Of a stretch of 38,677 nucleotides of DNA, positions 16,909 to 24,860 are shown piece by piece (the first letter of the stretch is position 1; every line of letters begins with the position of its first letter). The DNA comes from Victivallaceae bacterium (GTDB lineage Bacteria > Verrucomicrobiota > Lentisphaeria > Victivallales > Victivallaceae). The notes under the pieces were generated by a model, which made no database searches, was not told the origin of the DNA, and saw only the letters and a program-made list of their open reading frames with translations. The stretch lies in the NCBI GenBank assembly GCA_016292515.1, contig JAEDIJ010000019.1:1-38677 (forward strand), read 5' to 3'. Both the position numbers and the translations under genes were made by a program.

Positions 16909-17444
16909 CGGATCAACCGGGTAAACTCGTTGCGAGTGGCAAGTTCGCGGCGGAAAGAGCCGAGCATCGCGCTCGTCGTCATCACGGAACGCTGTTTTTC
17001 CACCCCGCGCATCTGCATACACAAGTGCTGGGCTTCCATCACGACGCCGACGCCCTCGCAGTCGAGCACTTTCTGAATACTGGCGGCGATCTCGTGGGTC
17101 AACCGTTCCTGGATCTGCAACCGGCGGGCGAACATATCGACGATACGAGCGACTTTGCTGACGCCGAGAACTTTCTTTTTGGGAATGTAGCCGACGTGGC
17201 ATTTGCCGAAAAAGGGCAAGAGATGATGTTCGCAAAGGCTGTAAAACTCGATGTCGCGCACGATGACCATATCGTCGGAAACCGCTTCAAAGAGCGCGCC
17301 GTGAACGACCTCGTCCAATTTCTGCGAATAACCGCGAGTGAGATATTTCAGACTCCGGCTCACCCGTTCGGGGGTTTTGAGCAACCCCTCGCGGGAGGGG
17401 TCTTCGCCGAGTTCCTGCAAAAGGGAAGTGATCAATTTTTCCAT
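16905..17444 (-). CDS. folE: GTP cyclohydrolase I (FolE type)
   Basis: A 179-residue enzyme converting GTP to 7,8-dihydroneopterin triphosphate, the entry point for folate and for the queuosine precursor preQ0. The zinc ligands are Cys71 and His74 (CEHHLLPFFG) and Cys142 (HLCMQMRGV), with the same 71-residue Cys-Cys spacing as E. coli FolE. Other family segments are LLKTPERV, GKCHVGYIPKKKVLGVSK and RLQIQERLTHEIA. The length is that of the compact bacterial form. The ATG directly follows the stop of the SGNH gene, with AAGGAG inside that gene's 3' end as SD. Neither folate genes nor early queuosine genes accompany it here, though queF lies elsewhere in the window. Confidence 0.97.
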   Translation of the reverse strand: MEKLITSLLQELGEDPSREGLLKTPERVSRSLKYLTRGYSQKLDEVVHGALFEAVSDDMVIVRDIEFYSLCEHHLLPFFGKCHVGYIPKKKVLGVSKVARIVDMFARRLQIQERLTHEIAASIQKVLDCEGVGVVMEAQHLCMQMRGVEKQRSVMTTSAMLGSFRRELATRNEFTRLIR

Positions 17445-18089
17445 TTAAAAGAACTCCTTCGTCGCCTTGATCCACTCGTCGGCGATCAACTGATGCCCGG
17501 CGCAGGCGGGATGAACTCCGTCCATCAATAAATGCGCGTAATTGCCGTTCGCCGCCTTGACCGCGGCGTCGATTTTTTTCTGCAAAGGCAGAAACGGGAT
17601 GTCGAAATCGGATGCGATCTTTTTGACGATCTTCGCGCGTTTGGGAATTTCCGCGCGCAGTTTCGCCGACCACGTCATCGGCTGACCGAAAGGCAGTGCA
17701 AAGGGCTCCATCAGAAGCATTTTGCACTTCGGCAACGCGCGGCGCGTCCACGCGACGAGCATCCGGTATACTTCTTCATAGCGGTCAAGTTCGACGCCGT
17801 TCTGACACTGCGCTTCGTGCCAGGTGTCGTTGACGCCGATCAGGATGGAAAGAATATCCGGCTTGACATTGATCGTGTCGATTTTCCACCGGGCGTAAAG
17901 ATCGACGACCCGGTTGCCGGAAATGCCGTGATTGAAAAACTGCAAGCCGTCATTGGGATGATCCGCCAGAAGACGCGAAGAGGCGAGAAGCGCGTAGCCG
18001 TTGCCCAAGCCGTAGCACAGCCCGTCGCACTTGCGGTCCCGCTGACTGTCCGTCACGGAATCGCCTTGAAACAAAATCACTTTGGACAT
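17445..18089 (-). CDS. SGNH/GDSL-family hydrolase
   Basis: A 214-residue putative esterase or lipase. Block I is FQGDSVTD with nucleophile Ser11, block II includes the oxyanion glycine (NHGISGNRVVDL), block III is IGVNDTWH with the Asn, and block V is DGVHPACAG with Asp190 and His193. There is no signal peptide, so it should act in the cytoplasm. Family members hydrolyse acyl or acetyl esters of many substrates, including acetylated sugars and rhamnogalacturonan, so the substrate is open. The ATG at 18089 has GAGGAG about 7 bases upstream and gives the expected block I position; an upstream in-frame start is less likely. It lies in the dapB-murG train, abutting folE. Confidence 0.88.
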   Translation of the reverse strand: MSKVILFQGDSVTDSQRDRKCDGLCYGLGNGYALLASSRLLADHPNDGLQFFNHGISGNRVVDLYARWKIDTINVKPDILSILIGVNDTWHEAQCQNGVELDRYEEVYRMLVAWTRRALPKCKMLLMEPFALPFGQPMTWSAKLRAEIPKRAKIVKKIASDFDIPFLPLQKKIDAAVKAANGNYAHLLMDGVHPACAGHQLIADEWIKATKEFF

Positions 18090-18100
18090 AAAAAATCTCC

Positions 18101-19030
18101 TCAATAGGAAAGTTTGTAAAGCGTACAACCGATCTCCGACGCGATCACGTCGGCAAGTTCCCCTGCGACCGGAGCGATGCCGGCGCGATCCTGCTCAAAA
18201 TACTGCTCGATGAATTCCGGCAGATCGGGCAATGTCAGCAGACAGGGCAACGGCTCCGGCAGATCGAGCGCGCGGTCGATGACGATCCGCATCTCGTCGA
18301 TCAGACGGCCGATTTTGCGCAGATCGGGAACGACCTCCAATTCCGTCATCGGCGGCTGATACTTTTTTTCCGCCGCGAAATCGTTGAGCAGACAGTAAAA
18401 GCGCAATGAGGGAAAGAGCGTGTGGATCCCCGCGACGCGCAGGATGCCGCTTTCGACGAAGTGCGCCGCTTCCGGCGACAAGAGCGGCAGGAGCGACTCC
18501 CGGTCAAAAGCGGGAATTTGCGGCAACGGCAACTGCAACGGCGCTTCGCGGTATTCGCGCTCGAAGTGGCGGCCGAGTTCCAAAAGGAGCGTCGGCGTCG
18601 CCGCCGGTATTTCCGCCTTTTGCATCGCCTGCACCACGGCATCGACGATGTGGTTGAAGCGGATATCGGAACAACTCAAATGCTTGCGCAAAAGCAAGGC
18701 GATCTCCGCCTTGGCTTTGGTGTCGATCGTGAGGACGCTGGAAACGCCGCGCCGCATATAGACCTGCGCCGCCTGCGGATAACCGGCGTTTTCCAGCAAG
18801 CGGACGATGGCGGCATCGAGTTCACCCCGACCGAAAGTGAGATTCGGACGGTCGCAGTCGCGGAGCGCGCGCTCCGTCGCCAGCGCGATGTCTTCGGCGA
18901 GGCTCGCACAGTCGCCGCGCCCGACGGCGACAAACGCGCCGAAAAGGCGGTTCTGCAACTCCTCCATACGGAAAAGTTCGCGGCTGCCATCAAATTCGAT
19001 GACGGTGATGTCGGCGTTGCGCGGTTTCAT
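18101..19030 (-). CDS. Uncharacterised protein with ATP-cone-like N-terminus
   Basis: A 309-residue soluble protein. Residues about 8-95 resemble an ATP-cone: a short strand with VIEFDGSRELFRMEELQNRLFGAF, then an EDIALATERALRD helix, GRGELDAAIVRLLENAGYPQAAQVYMRR, in the same order as the ATP-cone of ribonucleotide reductases and NrdR. This is pattern recognition and needs a profile search. The remaining 200 residues (from about 100) are mostly helical and show no motif I know; there is no zinc ribbon as in NrdR and no reductase catalytic core. The start lies 1 base after the dapB stop and its end is 11 bases before the SGNH gene. Function unknown; a nucleotide-sensing role is speculation. Confidence 0.75.
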   Translation of the reverse strand: MKPRNADITVIEFDGSRELFRMEELQNRLFGAFVAVGRGDCASLAEDIALATERALRDCDRPNLTFGRGELDAAIVRLLENAGYPQAAQVYMRRGVSSVLTIDTKAKAEIALLLRKHLSCSDIRFNHIVDAVVQAMQKAEIPAATPTLLLELGRHFEREYREAPLQLPLPQIPAFDRESLLPLLSPEAAHFVESGILRVAGIHTLFPSLRFYCLLNDFAAEKKYQPPMTELEVVPDLRKIGRLIDEMRIVIDRALDLPEPLPCLLTLPDLPEFIEQYFEQDRAGIAPVAGELADVIASEIGCTLYKLSY

Positions 19031-19031
19031 C

Positions 19032-19835
19032 TTATTTCAGACCGAGCACGTCCTGCATATCGTAAAGCCCGGGCTCGGCATCTTTGAGAAACGCCGCCGC
19101 CCGCAACGCGCCCTTGGCGAAAGTGTCGCGGCTCGAAGCCTTGTGGGTCAATTCGACGCGCTCGCCGTCGACCGCGAAAATCACCGTGTGATCACCGACG
19201 ACGTCGCCGCCGCGGAGAGAGTGCATCCCGATCTCGTGATCGGTGCGTTTGCCGACCATGCCGACGCGCCCGTGACGGACGTCCTCGTCGTAATTCCAGT
19301 CGCGCGCCTCGCAGACGACTTCGGCAAGCCGGACGGCAGTGCCGGAGGGGGCGTCCTTTTTCTGATTGTGGTGCATTTCGACGATCTCGACGTCGTAGGC
19401 GTTGCCGAGGATGCGGGTCGCCTCCTTGGCGAGTTTGAAAAGCAAATTGACGCCGACGCTCATATTGCTCGCGGCGACGATGCGGCATCCGTTGGCTGCA
19501 AGGCGTCCGAGCGTCGCGCGGTCGTCGGCAGTGAGCGCGGTCGTCCCGATGACGATGGCGCAGTTGTTTTTTGCGCAAAGTTCCGCGCATTCGACCACGC
19601 CCGCCGTGGCGAAATTGATGACGGCGTCGCAGTTTTTCAGCAGCGGAGCGATCTCCGCCGTCACCTTGACACCGCATTCGCCGACGCCGGCGAGACTTCC
19701 GGCGTCCTTGCCGAGTTCGGGAGAAGCGGCGTATTCGACCGCCCCCGTAAGTTCAAAATCGGGATTCGCCAGCACATTGGCGACCAGACGGCGTCCCATT
19801 CTTCCGGCGGCGCCGCAAATGACAACTTTTACCAT
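19032..19835 (-). CDS. dapB: 4-hydroxy-tetrahydrodipicolinate reductase
   Basis: A 267-residue NAD(P)H-dependent enzyme in the lysine/diaminopimelate pathway, which supplies the cross-linking residue of peptidoglycan. The dinucleotide-binding loop is GAAGRMGRR (8-16). The catalytic region EMHHNQKKDAPSGTA carries His155 and Lys159, equivalent to the His and Lys of the E. coli enzyme, and the GTTAL and SNMSVGVN segments are conserved. The ATG at 19835 has AAAAGGAG 8-9 bases upstream. It is the first gene after a minus-strand promoter and leads an eight-gene train ending with murG, so wall precursor synthesis and assembly share a transcript. Confidence 0.97.
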   Translation of the reverse strand: MVKVVICGAAGRMGRRLVANVLANPDFELTGAVEYAASPELGKDAGSLAGVGECGVKVTAEIAPLLKNCDAVINFATAGVVECAELCAKNNCAIVIGTTALTADDRATLGRLAANGCRIVAASNMSVGVNLLFKLAKEATRILGNAYDVEIVEMHHNQKKDAPSGTAVRLAEVVCEARDWNYDEDVRHGRVGMVGKRTDHEIGMHSLRGGDVVGDHTVIFAVDGERVELTHKASSRDTFAKGALRAAAFLKDAEPGLYDMQDVLGLK

Positions 19836-19876
19836 AAAAAAACTCCTTTTCAGGTTTCTTTCTTTCTTCGGAAAAT

Positions 19877-19905
19877 AAGATACACTTGAACGGCGTTTTA
19901 TTCAA
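19877..19905 (-). promoter_or_regulatory. Promoter of the dapB-murG gene train
   Basis: On the minus strand TTGAAT (19900-19905), a 17-base spacer and TATCTT (19877-19882). The predicted start is near 19870, about 35 bases upstream of dapB. It is divergent from the exonuclease promoter. Confidence 0.65.
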
Positions 19906-19948
19906 GTTGAGAAACAAAAAAACTCCGTTCAAAAAGAGTATTTTTATA

Positions 19949-19977
19949 TTGCAATCTCTTTCTTGTGATGATATATT
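19949..19977 (+). promoter_or_regulatory. Promoter of the exonuclease gene pair
   Basis: TTGCAA (19949-19954), a 17-base spacer and TATATT (19972-19977). The predicted start is near 19984. A very strong SD (AAAGGAGG, 19995-20002) follows, 9 bases before the ATG at 20012. Confidence 0.8.
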
Positions 19978-20011
19978 GAAAAAAATGCTTTTCAAAAGGA
20001 GGTTTTCACCG

Positions 20012-20791
20012 ATGGCAAAACTGGAATTGACCCGTCCGCTGGCATTTTTCGACATTGAAAGTACCGGCATCGTCCCGCAACGCGACCGGATCGTCGAGAT
20101 CGCGGTCTTGAAGCTCCGTCCGGACGGCAGCAGTCAGAGCAACGTCCGCCGCCTCAACCCGGGGATCCCGATCCCGCCTGGCGCGACGGCGATCCACGGC
20201 ATCACCGACGCCGATGTCGCCGACTGTCCGCAATTCGCCGACATCGCCGACAAACTCGCCTCCTACCTCGCCGACTGCGATCTGGGCGGCTACAACGTCA
20301 CGGGCTTCGACATTCCGCTCCTGGAAGCGGAATTCAAACGCGCCGGAGTCGATTTCAGTTTTGCCGGACGCAAGGTGGTCGATGTTTACAACATTTTTTG
20401 CAAACTCTATCCGCGCACGTTGAGCGCCGTGTATAAATTTTTCTGCGGCAAGGAGTTGGAGGGTGCGCACGGCGCCAGTGCCGACACCGATGCGACGCTG
20501 GAAGTCCTGCTCGCTCAACTCGAACGCCATCCGGAATTGCCCACCGACGTCGCGGGGCTTGCCGATTTCAGCGACCAGACCGATCCCGACGCGATCGACC
20601 GCACGCGCCGTTTCAAGTGGAGCGGCGGCGAAGCGACCGTCAATTTCAGCAAATACGCCGGACGCACGTTGCGCGAAGTCAGCGAAAACGATCCCGGCTT
20701 CCTGCGCTGGATCGTCCGGAGCGATTTCCCCGACGACGTCAAAGAGATCGCGAGCAACGCGCTGATCGGCAAATTCCCCGAACGCAAGTAG
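20012..20791 (+). CDS. DEDDh 3'-5' exonuclease with C-terminal DUF3820-like domain
   Basis: A 259-residue DnaQ-fold exonuclease. The metal residues are Asp14 and Glu16 (FFDIESTG), Asp100 (NVTGFDIPLL), His153 and Asp158 (HGASADTDA), the complete DEDDh set. After the nuclease core (about 1-175) and a linker, residues about 197-250 (VNFSKYAGRTLREV, DPGFLRWIVR, DFPDDVKEIA) match the small DUF3820 module. The protein is shorter than PolC and lacks polymerase signatures, so it is a free-standing exonuclease, either a Pol III epsilon-like proofreader or a DNA/RNA trimming enzyme. The ATG at 20012 is set by the AAAGGAGG SD; an upstream frame that crosses the promoter is rejected. The next gene follows after 2 bases. 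Confidence 0.92.
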   Translation: MAKLELTRPLAFFDIESTGIVPQRDRIVEIAVLKLRPDGSSQSNVRRLNPGIPIPPGATAIHGITDADVADCPQFADIADKLASYLADCDLGGYNVTGFDIPLLEAEFKRAGVDFSFAGRKVVDVYNIFCKLYPRTLSAVYKFFCGKELEGAHGASADTDATLEVLLAQLERHPELPTDVAGLADFSDQTDPDAIDRTRRFKWSGGEATVNFSKYAGRTLREVSENDPGFLRWIVRSDFPDDVKEIASNALIGKFPERK

Positions 20792-20793
20792 CG

Positions 20794-21624
20794 ATGGCGA
20801 AAACCGCGACGATCCGTCAACTGGCATCGCTCCTCGACGACCCCGATGAAAACATCGCCGTCAACGCGATGGCGGAAATTCTCTGTCGGGAGAAGGAACT
20901 CGGCGACCTTTTGGGCGAGTTGCAGGAAAAGGACGACCCGATCCTCCGCCGGAGAGTCCACCAGTTGCAGGCGGCGTTGACTTTGCGGCGCCGCCGCCGC
21001 GCTTTCGCACAAAAGTTGAATCGGAAAAACGTCGATTTTATCGACGCGCTGATCGACGTGCATCTGCAATGGTTCGACAACGATTCGCGTCCGCTTTTGG
21101 AGGAGAACTGGCGGAATTTCCGCGCCGCCGCGCAAAAGCGGGAGATCCGTTCGCTCGAAGACCTCGCTTCCTTTATGCGCAAGGAGGGCTTCACCGCGGA
21201 GATCGAAACGACGCTCCGCCCGGAAAATTACTGCGTCGGTCTGATCCTCCGCGAAAAGGTCGGCTCCGCGGCGTTGCTCTGCGGCATCTGCCGCAAACTC
21301 GTCGACGATCCGCAAAACTATCTCGTCCTGCGCAACTGCGGCGATTTCACGCTCTGCCACGCCAGCGGCGCGCTTCTCATCCCCGCCCACGACTGGCAGA
21401 TTTCGCGCGCCAAAAGTCTGCGCGACATGGAACTTTTTGATGACCGCACCTTGGCGCAGTTCGCCTCGGCGACGCTTTTTTCGGCGGCGGTCAACAGCGA
21501 CAGTTTCCGCTACATATTGACCATCGCGCAGGCACTTTCGGGGCGCGATGACGATCAGATGCTCGATTACCTGCCCTACCCCTACTATCCCGACGACGGC
21601 AAACAGGAAACGCCCGAAGCGTGA
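20794..21624 (+). CDS. Uncharacterised protein, HEAT-like N-terminus; possible degenerate SirB1/transglutaminase-like fold
   Basis: A 276-residue soluble protein with no motif I can name with confidence. The first 70 residues look like one or two HEAT-type helical repeats (LASLLDDPDENIAVNAMAEIL, DDPILRRRVHQLQAAL), ending in an Arg-rich helix (LRRRRR). The later segments NYCVGLILREKVGSAALLC and LRNCGDFTLCHASGALLIPA are laid out like the core of SirB1/transglutaminase-like proteins, but the usual family phrases are missing, so any such relationship would be degenerate. Cysteines occur in the second half (for example CGICRKL). It starts 2 bases after the exonuclease stop and must be co-transcribed with it. 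Its stop (TGA) directly abuts the opposing stop of the ABC permease. Confidence 0.75.
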   Translation: MAKTATIRQLASLLDDPDENIAVNAMAEILCREKELGDLLGELQEKDDPILRRRVHQLQAALTLRRRRRAFAQKLNRKNVDFIDALIDVHLQWFDNDSRPLLEENWRNFRAAAQKREIRSLEDLASFMRKEGFTAEIETTLRPENYCVGLILREKVGSAALLCGICRKLVDDPQNYLVLRNCGDFTLCHASGALLIPAHDWQISRAKSLRDMELFDDRTLAQFASATLFSAAVNSDSFRYILTIAQALSGRDDDQMLDYLPYPYYPDDGKQETPEA

Positions 21625-23292
21625 TCACAATTTGAAAACGGCGCCGATCTTGCGTCCGAGCAGAGCCGTCGCCGTACCGAGCGTCGCCGCAAGAAAAAGC
21701 ATCGTCCACACGCCGAACGCCGCCGCGACCGCATTGCCGGAGCCGATGATCTGCGACAATTCATAGAGCGCGCGGGAAATCGGGAAAAATTCCGACTTCT
21801 GCGCGAGGATCAGCGAATCGGAAACTTCGAGCATCGAAAAGCTGAAAGCGAAAAGCCCCCCGACAAGGATATTGGCACCGATAAGCGGCAGCGTGATTTT
21901 AAGAAAAGCGCGCGGCGCGCTCGCGCCGAAATTGCGCGCCGCTTCCTCCAACTCCACCGGAGTCTGCTCCAAACCGGACGAGACTGCGCGCACGACAAAG
22001 GGGATCCGTCGCACCGCATAGGCGATGGCGAGGAGAAAAAGGGGATTTTCCAAGGCGTTGAATCCCGATGCCCAATGATAGCGCACCGACATAAATAAAT
22101 AGCCGAATGCGACGACGATCCCCGGCACGGCAAGCGGCGTCATCACCAGCAAGTCGAGCAGGATCCCGCCTTTAAGTTGCCAGCGTCCCGCGCCGAGCGC
22201 GGCAAAAACGCCGATCCCCATCGCGATAAGCGTCGCAAGCAAAGAGTAACGCAGACTGTTGCCGATCGAGGGCAAAACGAGCGAGTTGGAAAGTGCCTCC
22301 TCAAAATGCGCCAGCGTGAATTGGCCCGGCAAGACGCTCTGATAGTAGACGCGGGAAAAGGCGATCAAAATCAGCGCGAGATGCGGCAATACGGCAAGCA
22401 ATGTCACCAGAGCGAAAGCCAGAGTCGGCAGATAACGCAAAAATCCCGTCGGCGTTTTCAAAATCCTTACATTGTTTCCCTTGACCGCGACGGCACGGCT
22501 GCCGCCGAGGAGTTTTTTGGAAACAAGATAAAGCGCGAGCGACACCAGAAGCGTCACCAGTACGAGCGTAAAGGGGACGGGGTTGCTTTCCAATTCCGTC
22601 ATCCCGTTGAAAATCTGCACCGTGGTCAATTCCGTGCAGTTGAACATAAGCGGCGTGCCGAGTTCCGTAAAACTCCAAATCAGCACGAGGATGCCGCCCG
22701 CGAGCAATCCCGGACGCAACAGCGGCAAAGTGATATGAAAAAATCTCCGCCGGCGCGACGCGCCCAAATTCGCCGCCGCATCCTCCAAACTCGGATCGAT
22801 ATTGCCGAGCGCGGTGACAAGATTCAAGTAAAAAACGGGGTACAAATGCAACGCTTCGATCACGCAAATGCTCCAAAAACTTCCGCTTCCGCCGAGGAAG
22901 TCGATGCGCGCCGCGCCGCAACGGACAAGGAGCGCGTTGACGACGCCGTAGTACCCGAAAAGTTGCTGAAATCCGAGCGCGCCGACAAAGGGCGGCAAAA
23001 TCATCGGCAGAAACATCGCGAGATTCACGGCATCTCTCCCCGGGAAGCGGTAACGGTCGTACAGCAACGCGAGCGGCAACGTCATCGCGCCGACGATCAA
23101 CGTCGTCGTCACGGCGATTTTCAGACTGTTGAAAAGTCCATTCGTATAAACCGGATTACGGAAAACTTCCAGAATCAACTCTCCCTGACAGCCGACCGCC
23201 GCCACGCCGCCGACCGGCAGAACGAGAAAAAGAAGGAAAAACGCCGCCGCCGATGCGCCGAAAAGATATTGGACAAAACGCCGGATCTTCAT
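21625..23292 (-). CDS. ABC transporter permease with two fused permease domains (ferric iron type)
   Basis: A 555-residue membrane protein made of two tandem BPD-type permease halves (about 1-270 and 290-555), each with about six helices and an EAA loop that contacts the ATPase: EDAAANLGASRRRRFFHITLPLLRPG in the first half and EEAARNFGASAPRAFLKITLPLIGAN in the second. This fused layout is typical of FbpB/SfuB-like iron(III) permeases; some phosphonate or thiamine systems are also fused, so the substrate is inferred. The ATG at 23292 shares one base with the stop of the binding-protein gene (TGATG). It is the last gene of the ATPase, binding protein, permease operon, and its stop abuts the convergent gene at 21624. 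Confidence 0.92.
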   Translation of the reverse strand: MKIRRFVQYLFGASAAAFFLLFLVLPVGGVAAVGCQGELILEVFRNPVYTNGLFNSLKIAVTTTLIVGAMTLPLALLYDRYRFPGRDAVNLAMFLPMILPPFVGALGFQQLFGYYGVVNALLVRCGAARIDFLGGSGSFWSICVIEALHLYPVFYLNLVTALGNIDPSLEDAAANLGASRRRRFFHITLPLLRPGLLAGGILVLIWSFTELGTPLMFNCTELTTVQIFNGMTELESNPVPFTLVLVTLLVSLALYLVSKKLLGGSRAVAVKGNNVRILKTPTGFLRYLPTLAFALVTLLAVLPHLALILIAFSRVYYQSVLPGQFTLAHFEEALSNSLVLPSIGNSLRYSLLATLIAMGIGVFAALGAGRWQLKGGILLDLLVMTPLAVPGIVVAFGYLFMSVRYHWASGFNALENPLFLLAIAYAVRRIPFVVRAVSSGLEQTPVELEEAARNFGASAPRAFLKITLPLIGANILVGGLFAFSFSMLEVSDSLILAQKSEFFPISRALYELSQIIGSGNAVAAAFGVWTMLFLAATLGTATALLGRKIGAVFKL

Positions 23293-24860
23293 CACTTGCC
23301 CTCCCTTGCGAGTTTTTCGGCAAGGCGGTAATGCGCCCTGGCGAAATCGCTCCACTGCCGCATCGTCGCCGCGACCTGCGCCGCGCTTCGCCCGGAGCGG
23401 AGCGAGATCGCGTTTGCCGCTTCATCCGCTTCGGCGTAGGTGTAAGGCAAGGCGTTGAATGCGGCGAACGCCTGCGGCACTTTTTCCGGCCCGCCCGCCG
23501 CGAGGATCGCGCGCCACGCTGAAATCAAGTCGGAATGGCAGTCGATCATCAGAATTTTGATCGTCTGCCGGATCAGCGTGTAGTAACGCCCGGTACGCTC
23601 CGGACGATAGACAAAATCTTCGCCGGAAACATAAGGATCATAGTCCCCGTCAAAGGCGTATTTCTGATACTTTTTATCGTAGAGATCGCGGCGCACGGGA
23701 GGACGGTTGATCGGATAAACACTTGGGCCGCCGGGAGTTCCGACGCGGTAGCAATGAAGTTTCTGCCCCTCTGTGGAAAGCAGGTAATCAAGAAAATCCT
23801 CGGCGACTTTGCGATGCGGTGCGCCGCGCAAAATCTGCGCCGGGTCGCCGGAAACCGCCGTGCCGCCGCGCGGCGTAAGATAAACGAGATGCGCTTTGCC
23901 GTCAAAGAGCGTTTTCTGGTATTCTCTTTCGCTGATGCCGTAACCGTCGATGGCGATCCCGCAGGCGGAATTGCCGATGCTGACGTCGTGAACGATCATT
24001 CCCGCGCTGTCGCTCACCAGACGGCTGTTGGCAAAAATGCGTTTGATGAGATTGAGACCGTTTGCCCATCCGGCATCGGGCGACGGCGCGTCATTCATAC
24101 ATTGCTGGATCATGATTTCAAAACACTTGGCGACGGAACCCGATTTTGCCGGATTGCCGACGGCGAGCGCGCCGAAAAACGTCCCCTGCCCCAGATCGCT
24201 CCACGTCTGCGGCGGCGCGAGATGGTTTTCTGCAAGCCGGTCGAGATTGCAGACGATGCCGAAAGTCGACAGCACGATCGAGTAATAACGCCCCTCGGCG
24301 TCGTAGACGTCGGAACCGCCGAACTTTTGCGGGATATGCTTGAAATACTCCGGATGCCGCGCTTCGACGCCGCCCGGCACGGCGAAACCGCGCTCCGCCT
24401 GACGCGCCTGGTCGAAAATGCCGCCGCCCGCCATCACGTCGATGCCGATGCCGACATCGGAATCAAGAAAAAGTTTGCGGAACTTCGCTCCCTCCCCCGC
24501 CGTCGCGCGGGGATCGGAAAAACTGCGTGCCGCAAGATCGCTCCATTTGCCGCGTGCGGGATCTCTTTCGACGTAGTCGCGGAATTCCGCCTCGAAACGG
24601 TCGGCGATGTAGCGGACGATATCGCTCGTCCCGCCGGGGGATCGGAAGTCGATCACCACGTCGCGGCCGCGCAACTTGCGGTAGTATTGACTGAAACCGC
24701 GCTGATACTCGTCGCGGATCGTCTTGTTGTGGGCGGAAATGACGACGAGCGTATCGGCGTTTTTTGTCCCCGAAACACGCTCTGCGTCGGGACGCAGAAA
24801 AAAAGGCAAGGCGAGCAGCGCAAGCCACAGCACAAGAAAAAGAAAAATCTGTTTTTTCAT
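23292..24860 (-). CDS. ABC transporter substrate-binding protein, probably membrane-anchored
   Basis: A 522-residue extracytoplasmic solute-binding protein. It starts with one hydrophobic segment (KKQIFLFLVLWLALLALPFFL) and then a polar region; there is no lipobox cysteine, so it may stay anchored by this helix or be released by a signal peptidase. The core reads like a type II periplasmic binding protein of the iron/putrescine group: TLVVISAHNKTIRDEYQRGF, RSPGGTSDIVRYI, LSTFGIVCNLDRL, FFGALAVGNPAKSGS, LTPRGGTAVSGDPAQILRGA, APHRKVAEDFLDYLLSTEGQ. It is much longer than usual iron-binding proteins (about 340), mainly through a roughly 120-residue C-terminal extension. The ATG at 24860 overlaps the ATPase stop by 4 bases. 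Iron(III) is the likely, unproven, ligand. Confidence 0.85.
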   Translation of the reverse strand: MKKQIFLFLVLWLALLALPFFLRPDAERVSGTKNADTLVVISAHNKTIRDEYQRGFSQYYRKLRGRDVVIDFRSPGGTSDIVRYIADRFEAEFRDYVERDPARGKWSDLAARSFSDPRATAGEGAKFRKLFLDSDVGIGIDVMAGGGIFDQARQAERGFAVPGGVEARHPEYFKHIPQKFGGSDVYDAEGRYYSIVLSTFGIVCNLDRLAENHLAPPQTWSDLGQGTFFGALAVGNPAKSGSVAKCFEIMIQQCMNDAPSPDAGWANGLNLIKRIFANSRLVSDSAGMIVHDVSIGNSACGIAIDGYGISEREYQKTLFDGKAHLVYLTPRGGTAVSGDPAQILRGAPHRKVAEDFLDYLLSTEGQKLHCYRVGTPGGPSVYPINRPPVRRDLYDKKYQKYAFDGDYDPYVSGEDFVYRPERTGRYYTLIRQTIKILMIDCHSDLISAWRAILAAGGPEKVPQAFAAFNALPYTYAEADEAANAISLRSGRSAAQVAATMRQWSDFARAHYRLAEKLAREGK

